Source of the DNA: Kitasatospora phosalacinea
GTDB taxonomy: Bacteria; Actinomycetota; Actinomycetes; Streptomycetales; Streptomycetaceae
Direction of reading: 5' to 3'
NCBI RefSeq assembly: GCF_030268885.1
Contig: NZ_BSSA01000001.1
Coordinates: forward strand, 310,001 to 374,000
DNA: 64,000 nt
In this document: in pieces, positions 1 to 6,857 of the stretch
Numbering within the stretch: position 1 is the stretch's first letter
Layout of the letters: every line of letters begins with the position of its first letter
Position numbers and translations under genes: made by a program
The notes under the pieces: generated by a model
The model's database searches: none
Told to the model about the DNA's origin: nothing
Seen by the model: the letters and a program-made list of their open reading frames with translations, nothing else

Positions 1-1416
1 TACCTCGTCTGCTCCAGCTTCGAGTACTTCCCCGGCATCCCGGTCTTCCACAGCCGCGACCTGGTCCACTGGCGGCAGATCGGCAACGCCCTGGACCGCC
101 CGGAGCAGCTGCGGCTCCCGCTCGACAAGCCCTCCTCCGGCGGCGTCTTCGCGCCCACGCTGCGCCACCACGACGGCCGGTTCCACCTGGTCGTCACCAA
201 CGTCAGCGACCGCGGCACCATGCTCCTGACCACCACCGACCCGGCCGGCCCGTGGTCCGACCCGGTCCACCTGCCCGGCGTCCCCGGCATCGACCCCGAC
301 CTCGCCTGGGACGAGGACGGCACCTGCTGGGTCACCGTGAACGGGATCGCGCAGGTCCGGATCGACCCGACGACCGGCGAGACCCTCGGCGAGCCGCACC
401 GGCTCTGGTCCGGCACCCCGGGCGCCCTCGCCCCCGAGGCCCCGCACCTGTACCGGATCGGCGAGTGGTGGTACCTGATGATCGCCGAGGGCGGCACCGA
501 ACGCGGCCACGGCGTCTCGATCGCCCGCGGCCGCACCCCCTCCGGGCCGTTCGAACCCTGCCCGCACAACCCGGTCCTGACCCACCGCAGCACCGCCCGC
601 CCCGTCCAGAACACCGGCCACGCCGACCTCGTCCAGGCGCCCGACGGCTCCTGGTGGATGGTGCTGCTCGCCGTGCGGCCGCGCGGCGGCACCCCCGGCT
701 GGCACGTGCTCGGCCGGGAGACCTTCCTCGCCCCGGTCGAGTGGGTGGACGGCTGGCCGGTGGTCGGCGAGGTCACCCTCGAACTGCCCGTCCCCTCCTG
801 GCCGTTGCACCCCGTGCCGGAGGTGCCGACCCGGGACGACTTCGACCGGGCCGAGCTGGACCCGCAGTGGATCTCGGTGCGCCGCCGCCCGGAGGAGCTC
901 TGCACCACGAAGGAACGTCCCGGCTGGCTGACCCTGCGCGCCGCCGGCGCCTCCCTCGACGCGCCCGACGCGGTCTTCGTCGGCCGCCGCCAGCAGCACC
1001 ACGCCTGCCGGGTCCGCACCCTGGTCGACCCCGCCGACGGCCGCGGCGGCCTGGCCGTCCGGCTGGACGAGGAGCACCACTACGAGATCGAGGCGGGCGG
1101 CGGCGAGGTGAGGGTCCTCGCCCGGGTCGGCCCGCTGCGCAGCGAGGTCGCCTCCCGGCCGGTGCCCGCCGGACCGGTGGTGCTCGGCGTGGAGACCGCC
1201 CCGGAGCCCCCGCGCGGCTCGCGGACCGGACCGGACGTCCTCTCCTTCGGCATCGAGGAGCCGGACGGCACCTTCACCGTGCTCGCCGCGCTCGGCGGCC
1301 GCTACCTGTCCACCGAGGTCGCCGGCGGCTTCACCGGCCGGGTCATCGGCATGTACGCCGCGGCCGGGACGGTCCACTTCGACCGCTTCGACTACGAAGC
1401 CACCCCGCTTCCCTGA
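1..1416 (+). CDS. GH43 beta-xylosidase/arabinofuranosidase-like enzyme, 5' end missing
   Basis: The reading frame is open from the first base of the window, so the N-terminus lies outside it. The visible part begins inside the five-bladed propeller (SSFEYFPGIPVFHSRDLVHW) and carries the EAPHLY segment, where GH43 enzymes place the general-acid glutamate, followed by WWYLMIAEGGT. The last 190 or so residues (from DDFDRAELDPQW) resemble the concanavalin-like C-terminal domain of GH43 beta-xylosidases. The family hydrolyses xylo-oligosaccharides or arabinose side chains. It lies 46 bp upstream of a secreted GH5 endoglucanase in the same direction, which fits a plant cell-wall degradation unit. 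An internal ATG at 220 is not the start, because homology continues upstream of it. Exact substrate is uncertain. Confidence 0.85.
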   Translation, partial: YLVCSSFEYFPGIPVFHSRDLVHWRQIGNALDRPEQLRLPLDKPSSGGVFAPTLRHHDGRFHLVVTNVSDRGTMLLTTTDPAGPWSDPVHLPGVPGIDPDLAWDEDGTCWVTVNGIAQVRIDPTTGETLGEPHRLWSGTPGALAPEAPHLYRIGEWWYLMIAEGGTERGHGVSIARGRTPSGPFEPCPHNPVLTHRSTARPVQNTGHADLVQAPDGSWWMVLLAVRPRGGTPGWHVLGRETFLAPVEWVDGWPVVGEVTLELPVPSWPLHPVPEVPTRDDFDRAELDPQWISVRRRPEELCTTKERPGWLTLRAAGASLDAPDAVFVGRRQQHHACRVRTLVDPADGRGGLAVRLDEEHHYEIEAGGGEVRVLARVGPLRSEVASRPVPAGPVVLGVETAPEPPRGSRTGPDVLSFGIEEPDGTFTVLAALGGRYLSTEVAGGFTGRVIGMYAAAGTVHFDRFDYEATPLP

Positions 1417-1462
1417 CCACCCGTCAGGGGCAACCGTCAACTCCGCACGAAAGGGACGACCC

Positions 1463-3217
1463 GTGAACGACGCACAGCAGACCGCACCCCCGCGCAACCG
1501 CCGGCCCCGGTGGACGACCGGCCTCGTGGCGGCCCTGGTCACCGCGGGCAGCCTCGTCGGCGGCACCGCCGTCGCCGCCCCGGCCGCACCCGGCGCCGCG
1601 GCCGGGGACGCGCACCGGCCGGTGCACGTGCCCAAGGACCCGATCGCCGCGGTCGCCGCGATGCAGCCCAGCTGGAACCTCGGCAACACCTTCGACGCCC
1701 TCCCCGACGAGACCTCCTGGGGCAACCCGCTCACCACCAAGGCGACCTTCGACGGCCTCAAGGCGCAGGGCTTCCGCAGCGTCCGCATCCCCGTCTCCTG
1801 GTACCCGCACCAGTCCGCCACCGCCCCCTACACCATCGACGCGGCGTGGATGGCACGGGTCAAGCAGGTCGTCGACTGGGCCCTGGAGGACGGCCTCTAC
1901 GTCGAGATCAACGTCCACCACGACTCGTGGCAGTGGATCGCGAACATGTCCGCCGACCACGACAACGTCCTGGCGCGGTTCAACGCCACCTGGCAGCAGA
2001 TCGCCACCGCCTTCAGGGACGAGCCGCGCACGCTGCTCATGGAGAGCATCAACGAGCCGCAGTTCTCCAACGCGACCGACGCCCAGAAGACCCAGTACCT
2101 GCGGGAGTTGAACACCTCCTTCCACCGCATCGTCCGGGACAGCGGCGGGCGCAACAAGGACCGCCTGCTCGTGCTGCCCTCCGAGGAGACCAACAACGCG
2201 CAGCACTGGCTCGACGACCTGTCGACCACGATGAGCTCGCTGCACGACCGCAACCTGGTCGCCACCGTGCACTACTACAGCTGGTACCCGTTCAGCGTGA
2301 ACATCGCCAACGGCCCGACCTACGACGCCACGGCCCAGGCCGACCTGCACGACGGCTTCGCCCGGGTGCACGACACCTTCGTCGCCAAGGGCATTCCGGT
2401 CTACGTCGGCGAGGTCGGCCTGCTCACCTCGCCCTACTCCGGCGTGGTCGAGCGCGGCGAGATGCTGAAGTACTTCGAGCACGTCAGCTACGAGGCGCGG
2501 GCCAACGGCTTCACCACCGCCCTCTGGGACGCCTACAACGACTTCCTGAACCGCTCCACCATGCAGTGGATGGTCCCCGAGATGAAGGCCCTGATCCAGG
2601 CGTCCTGGCGGACCCGCTCCGGCACCGCCTCCAGCGACAACGTCTTCGTGCCCGCCTCCGGCGCCGTCCCGGCGCAGACCCTCACCCTGAACCCCAACGG
2701 GCTCTCGTTCACGGGGCTGTGGCAGGGCGACACCCAGCTGGTCCCCTCCCGCGACTACACCCTCAGCGGCAACCGGCTCACCCTGACCGCCGAGGCCCTC
2801 ACCCGACTGGCCGGCGACCGCGCCACCGGCGTCCACGCCACCCTGGAGGTCCGCTACTCCGACGGCGTCCCGTGGAAGCTCTTCGTGCGCTCCTACGAGC
2901 AGCCGGTGCTGTCCGACGCCACCGGCACCACCGACGGGCTCACCGTCCCGACCCGGTTCAACGGTTCCCTGATGGCCAACGTCGAGTCCACCTACGCCGA
3001 CGGCACCGCCGCCGGTCCGGCCTCCTGGACCATCTACCAGTCCTTCGACAACTACCGCGCCGACTACGCCGCCGACACCACCACCGTCAAGGCCGACTTC
3101 CTCAAGTCGCTCAAGGACGACGCCCCGGTGACGCTCACCTTCCGCTTCTGGACCGGCGCCACCGTCACCTACCACCTCACCAAGTCCGGCAACACGGTCA
3201 CCGGCACCGCCTCCTGA
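1463..3217 (+). CDS. Secreted GH5 endoglucanase (cellulase) with X2-like domain
   Basis: The GTG start follows a purine-rich AAAGGGA about 8 bases upstream. Residues 1 to about 46 form a signal peptide: basic start, hydrophobic core LVAALVTAGSLVGG, alanine-rich cleavage region. The catalytic domain follows with WNLGNTFDA, RIPVSWYPH, the NEP motif (acid/base Glu198) and YVGEVG (nucleophile Glu317), the standard GH5 arrangement for retaining beta-1,4-glucan hydrolysis. Residues from about 400 (LTLNPNGLSFTGLW) match the Ig-like X2 module found in cellulases, and a second beta-rich module of about 90 residues ends the protein. It would act outside the cell on cellulose or mixed glucan. It probably shares a transcript with the GH43 gene upstream and is followed by a strong hairpin. 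Confidence 0.93.
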   Translation: MNDAQQTAPPRNRRPRWTTGLVAALVTAGSLVGGTAVAAPAAPGAAAGDAHRPVHVPKDPIAAVAAMQPSWNLGNTFDALPDETSWGNPLTTKATFDGLKAQGFRSVRIPVSWYPHQSATAPYTIDAAWMARVKQVVDWALEDGLYVEINVHHDSWQWIANMSADHDNVLARFNATWQQIATAFRDEPRTLLMESINEPQFSNATDAQKTQYLRELNTSFHRIVRDSGGRNKDRLLVLPSEETNNAQHWLDDLSTTMSSLHDRNLVATVHYYSWYPFSVNIANGPTYDATAQADLHDGFARVHDTFVAKGIPVYVGEVGLLTSPYSGVVERGEMLKYFEHVSYEARANGFTTALWDAYNDFLNRSTMQWMVPEMKALIQASWRTRSGTASSDNVFVPASGAVPAQTLTLNPNGLSFTGLWQGDTQLVPSRDYTLSGNRLTLTAEALTRLAGDRATGVHATLEVRYSDGVPWKLFVRSYEQPVLSDATGTTDGLTVPTRFNGSLMANVESTYADGTAAGPASWTIYQSFDNYRADYAADTTTVKADFLKSLKDDAPVTLTFRFWTGATVTYHLTKSGNTVTGTAS

Positions 3218-3223
3218 CGCAGG

Positions 3224-3258
3224 ACCGGGGGACCCCGGCGGGTCCGGGTTCCCCCGGT
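3224..3258 (+). terminator. Intrinsic-type terminator hairpin after the GH5 gene
   Basis: Two 15-base arms, 3224-3238 and 3244-3258, pair almost completely around a 5-base loop. The structure begins 7 bases after the GH5 stop codon. There is no T-run, as is usual for terminators in this GC range. Confidence 0.7.
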
Positions 3259-3267
3259 GGGGGAGGG

Positions 3268-3843
3268 GCGCTGTCGGCCTTCGCCCCGGACCTGGTGGTC
3301 TCGGTCCGGTTCAGCCTGATCTTCCACGGGGAGGCGCTGGCCGTGCCCCGGCTGGGCGTCCGCAACGTGCACCCCGGTGAACTGCCGCGCTGCGCGAGCC
3401 TGTTCTCGCCGTTCTGGACGATGCCGGAGGGACGGGAGTCGATCGGCTGCACCGTGCACCGTGCACCGGATCGACCGGGGCGTGGACGCCGGCCCGGTCC
3501 TCGGCACCGGCCGGCTCCCCGTTGACCCGGCCCGCTCGCTCGCCCGGCACGTCGTGCACGCCTACCCGCGGGGCGTGCGGGTGCTGCTGGACCTGCTGCC
3601 GCGGGTGCTCGCCGACGACGACGGGCGGGTCACCGCCGAGGAGTTCGGTCGCTTCCACCGGGCCCTCGGCCTACCCCTCCGGGCACCGCGGCGCCGGCCT
3701 TCGAACGGCTCGACCTGGACGGCGACGGCACCCTCTCGGTCGACGAACTCGCCACCGCGCTCTGGGAGTTCTGGACCAGCGACGACGCCGGGGCGCTCGA
3801 CAACCGGCTGTTCGGCGACGCGTTCCTCACCGCCGCCGACTGA
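3268..3843 (+). pseudogene. Decayed formyltransferase fragment fused to EF-hand protein remnant
   Basis: The first part (3268-3454) reads in frame 1 as the core of a formyltransferase: DLVVSVRFSLIF, GVRNVHPGELP, SPFWTMPEGRESIGCTVHR. At 3448-3468 the heptamer TGCACCG occurs three times in tandem. Removing one copy restores the expected continuation TVHRIDRGVDAGPVLGTG, so a 7-bp duplication has broken the frame. Frame 2 then runs through the end of the formyl-transferase domain into an EF-hand loop, DDDGRVTAEEFGRF. A second shift near 3675 returns to frame 1 for another EF-hand, LDLDGDGTLSVDEL, and a stop at 3841-3843. The tail looks like the C-terminus of calerythrin-type calcium-binding proteins. 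No complete start region is visible. Deletion, fusion and two frameshifts make a working product very unlikely. Confidence 0.75.
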
Positions 3844-3911
3844 GCCACTCCGGTTGAGCCGCTCCGACCGAGCCGCTCCGACCGAACCGTTCCGACCGAG
3901 CCGCTCCGGCC
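3842..3911 (+). repeat. Five tandem 14-bp units
   Basis: Units of consensus GAGCCGCTCCGACC start at 3856 and 3870 (identical), 3884 and 3898 (two and one changes), with a more degenerate copy at 3842-3855 that overlaps the pseudogene stop. The array fills most of the gap between the pseudogene and the convergent flavin oxidase gene. Confidence 0.85.
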
Positions 3912-3934
3912 GCGACCGGGGAGGCGGCGCGGCC

Positions 3935-5425
3935 TCAGAAGATCCCGGGGCCGGGGTTGAGGATGCCGCGGGGGTCGAACCGGGCCTTCGCCCGCCGGAA
4001 CGCCGGCCACGCGTCGCCGTAGTGGGCGATCCAGTCGGCCTTGGTGAACTCCAACGCCCCGATGGGGTAGCGCGAACCCCCGGCGGCCCTGGCCTTGCGG
4101 TAGAGCTCCGCGTTCCGCAGCAGCCGCTCGGCGGCGAACGCCGGATCGGGGCCGGGGGCGGCGGAGTTGTCGAGGATGTCGAACAGGTACATCCACGGGG
4201 CGGAGTCCGCCCGGGGCTCGACGAAGGCGGGGTGGTCGACGCCGGACCGCTTCGCGGGGATGAGCAGGAGCAGGGAGCCGGGTGCGAAGTCGCGCGGGTC
4301 GAGCCCGGGGAGGACGTCCTCCAGGAACCGGTCGACCTCCGAGTCGTTGAGCCAGACGTCGAACCAGGGCTTGACCAGGTGTCCGTAGTCCAGCACGGCC
4401 TCCATCTGGTCGACCTGCCGGTTGACCTGGGTGACCCAGTCCGGGTGGCTCAGGTCGGTGACGGCGGCGGCGGACGGGGGCTGGCTGAGGCCGCGCAGCA
4501 GGTGCCCGTCGTCGGGCGGGGAGCCGGGCACGAAGGGCACGCTGACCAGGAGCTGTCCCACGAAGGACGTCCCGGTCGAGGCCCAGGTGACGTAGGCGCC
4601 GAGCACCTCGCCGCGTTCGGTGAGGGTCCGTAGGTCGCCGATGGGCGCGAGGCCGCCCGGGTAGGTGAACTGGTAGTTCCGCACCAGGGGTTGGGCCGGT
4701 ACCAGGTCGAGCCTGGCGCGCACGATGATGCCGCACTGCCCGAGGCCGCCGAGCGCGGCCCTGAAGAGGTCGGGGTGCCGGTCGGCGGAGCAGACCAGGA
4801 CCTCGCCCCGCCCGGTGACGACCTCCAACTCCCGGACGTGGTCGATCTGCAGGCCGCGGGTGGACCCGGCGCCGGGGGACGCGCCGCCGACCGAGAGCGT
4901 CCCGGCGACGGTGAGGTCGGTGTAGCCGGTGAACAGCGGCGGCGTGAGGCCGTGGGCGAACGCGGCCGTCATCAACTCCGTCCACAGCACGCCGCCGTCG
5001 ATGTCGGCCCCCCGCGGGTCGATCCGGTGGATCCGCTTGAGCGACCGCATCTCGACGACCAGGCCGTTCTCGTTGAGCGACTGCCCATAGGTGGTGTGGC
5101 CCTCGCCGCGCGCCGACACCCGGATGCCGCGGGCCGCGCAGAACCTGACCATCCTGGCGATGTCGTCGACGGAGCCGGGCCGCAGGACCGCACCCGGCGT
5201 GCGGGCCACGATGCGGCCCTGGTCGACGGCGTCGGCGGCCCTGCTGGCGGCGTCCAGGAGGAGTTCGCCGTCCAGGTGCGGAACCCGGTCGAACGGGGTC
5301 GCGGTCGCGGCGTCGGCCACCCACGTCCCGGCGGTCGCACTGAAGCCGACCGCCGCGACACCGAGCGCCGCCCCCTTGACGAGCGTGCGGCGTGCCAGTC
5401 CCCGCGCTCGGGTTTCCTGTTCCAT
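3935..5425 (-). CDS. Tat-exported FAD-linked oxidase, cytokinin dehydrogenase type
   Basis: An ATG at 5425 with a GAAGGGG ribosome-binding sequence upstream gives 496 residues. The N-terminus carries a twin-arginine signal (ARRTLVKG, residues 11-18) before a hydrophobic stretch, so a folded, flavin-loaded protein is probably exported. The PCMH-type FAD-binding domain is visible as RIVARTPGAVLRPGSVDDIARMV, the RGEGHTTYG segment near residue 109 where this family attaches FAD through a histidine, and TVAGTLSVGGA. Pieces such as HGLTPPLFTGYTDL and LGGLGQCGIIVRARLDLVPA resemble cytokinin dehydrogenases more than berberine-bridge enzymes. The usual GHS is GHT here. The family oxidises N6-alkyl adenines, but the real substrate is unknown. 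It is a single gene, convergent with the upstream pseudogene. Confidence 0.8.
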   Translation of the reverse strand: MEQETRARGLARRTLVKGAALGVAAVGFSATAGTWVADAATATPFDRVPHLDGELLLDAASRAADAVDQGRIVARTPGAVLRPGSVDDIARMVRFCAARGIRVSARGEGHTTYGQSLNENGLVVEMRSLKRIHRIDPRGADIDGGVLWTELMTAAFAHGLTPPLFTGYTDLTVAGTLSVGGASPGAGSTRGLQIDHVRELEVVTGRGEVLVCSADRHPDLFRAALGGLGQCGIIVRARLDLVPAQPLVRNYQFTYPGGLAPIGDLRTLTERGEVLGAYVTWASTGTSFVGQLLVSVPFVPGSPPDDGHLLRGLSQPPSAAAVTDLSHPDWVTQVNRQVDQMEAVLDYGHLVKPWFDVWLNDSEVDRFLEDVLPGLDPRDFAPGSLLLLIPAKRSGVDHPAFVEPRADSAPWMYLFDILDNSAAPGPDPAFAAERLLRNAELYRKARAAGGSRYPIGALEFTKADWIAHYGDAWPAFRRAKARFDPRGILNPGPGIF

Positions 5426-5590
5426 GCCCTGTCCCACCCCTTCCGGCCGCGAGGACGTGGTCGACTGCGTGCGGGCAGCGCGCAGTACCGGGGCCCGGAA
5501 CGCCCACGCGGGGATCAAAATCAGCTGGAGATTAGCACTGAGTTGCGAAGGACGTGTGTGTGTTGGGGAGTTTCGGTCATTGCGGCATTT

Positions 5591-5606
5591 CCCGAAGTGT
5601 TTCGGG
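5591..5606. terminator. Small perfect hairpin in an AT-richer gap
   Basis: CCCGAA and TTCGGG pair perfectly around GTGT. It lies 81 bases downstream of the EamA gene stop, in a gap (5500-5640) noticeably poorer in GC than the surroundings. That gap probably holds the promoter of the flavin oxidase gene. Terminator or regulatory role not resolved. Confidence 0.4.
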
Positions 5607-5686
5607 CCCGGACTGTTTTGAACTGGACATGAAACTTTGTTCTCGTTGCGCGCACCGACGGCGGACCGTCGGGAACCGGTCCGCGG

Positions 5687-6634
5687 TCAGGTCGCCCGCA
5701 GTTCGGCGCGGGCCAGGGCCGTCACCGAGAGCAGCAGGACCGCGGTGCCCAGCAGGGCCGCCGGGGTCAGCGGTTCGTCCAGCACCGCGGCCGCGAACGC
5801 GGTGGCGGCGAGCGGCTCGATCAGTGCCACCACGGAGGCCGTCGCCGCCCGGACCACGGCCGCGCCCGCGAAGTACAGCGCGTAGGCGAGCGCGGTCGGG
5901 ACGGTCGCCAGGTAACCGAGCAGCAGCAGCGTCGCGGGCAGCGAACCGGTGGACGGCAGCGGGCCCTCGGCCAGGGCGAACGGGAACAGGCAGACCGCGC
6001 AGACCCCGAACGACCACAGGGTGGTGGTCGCCGGGTCGTCGGCGGTGCCGGTGCGCGAGGCCCGGTGGCGGGTGGCCACGGTGATCGCCGCGTAGCCCGC
6101 CGCCGAGGCCAGCGCCCAGGCCAGGCCCGCCGGTTCGACCCCGCCGCCGGAGCCCGCGGGAGCGCCGGAGCCCGCGGGAGTGCCGCCGAGCACCAGCACG
6201 CCCAGGCCGAGCACCGCCCCGGCCACCGCGGCCAGCCCGGCCCGGCCCAGCCGCTCACCCATCAGCAGCCGCCCGCCGAGCGCCACCAGCACCGGCGCCG
6301 ACCCCAGCGTCACCACGGTGGCGACGGCCAGCCCGGTGTGCCGGACCGCCAGGAAGTACGCGGCCTGGAACAGCGTCAGTCCCAGGCCGTTGAGCAGGAT
6401 CCGCGGCACGGACGGGCGCGCGGGGCGCGCCGCCCGGCCGGTGAACGGGCGCAGCGCCAGCAGCACCGCCGCGCCGCCGACCGAACGCCAGAAGGTCAGC
6501 GCGAGCGGGCCCAGGCCGCTGCGCTGGAACAGCAGCGCGGCCGCCGCCCCGGCGGTGCCCCAGGCGGTGGCGGCCAGGGCGACGTACCACAGGCCCCGTC
6601 GTGCGGGCAGGGTGGAGGAATGCAACGAGAACAC
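5687..6634 (-). CDS. EamA (DMT superfamily) transporter
   Basis: The protein has 315 residues, the usual length for the family. It has ten predicted membrane helices in two homologous halves: the first opens with [21 protein letters not shown] and the second with [20 protein letters not shown]. The second half ends with [28 protein letters not shown], the conserved loop before the last helix in RhaT/EamA exporters. The GTG start at 6634 is preceded by GGAG seven bases away. Such proteins export amino acids, nucleobases or drugs across the cytoplasmic membrane; the substrate cannot be read from sequence. It is a single gene with a hairpin-bearing gap on the upstream side. Confidence 0.88.
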   Translation of the reverse strand: MFSLHSSTLPARRGLWYVALAATAWGTAGAAAALLFQRSGLGPLALTFWRSVGGAAVLLALRPFTGRAARPARPSVPRILLNGLGLTLFQAAYFLAVRHTGLAVATVVTLGSAPVLVALGGRLLMGERLGRAGLAAVAGAVLGLGVLVLGGTPAGSGAPAGSGGGVEPAGLAWALASAAGYAAITVATRHRASRTGTADDPATTTLWSFGVCAVCLFPFALAEGPLPSTGSLPATLLLLGYLATVPTALAYALYFAGAAVVRAATASVVALIEPLAATAFAAAVLDEPLTPAALLGTAVLLLSVTALARAELRAT

Positions 6635-6747
6635 GGGTGGACTCCCGGAGAGCTGTGACGGTCGGTGGGCCGCGGAAGCGGGCAGCGCCGACCGGCCCGG
6701 GGCGGCGTCCGGTGACGGACGGCCCGGGCGGGCTCAGGAGGTGGCCG

Positions 6748-6772
6748 GCCTCCCGCTCAGCGAGCGGGAGGC
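6748..6772 (-). terminator. Perfect 11-bp stem hairpin downstream of the RING/TerD-like gene
   Basis: Arms GCCTCCCGCTC and GAGCGGGAGGC pair fully around AGC. It sits 86 bases after the stop of the large gene to its right and upstream of the EamA gene. Between the hairpin and that stop there are also short tandem 9-base repeats (GGTGCTCAC, GGCGGTCRC). Confidence 0.6.
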
Positions 6773-6857
6773 GGCAGGACGCCGTGATGCACGCCCGCCA
6801 CTGTACGGGAGCGGGAGGTGCGTACGGTGCTCACGGTGCTCACGGCGGTCGCGGCGG

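Noticed and set aside
3842..3911. Tandem 14-bp repeat considered as a CRISPR remnant
   Set aside because: Units are directly adjacent with no spacers, and no cas gene is present anywhere in the window.
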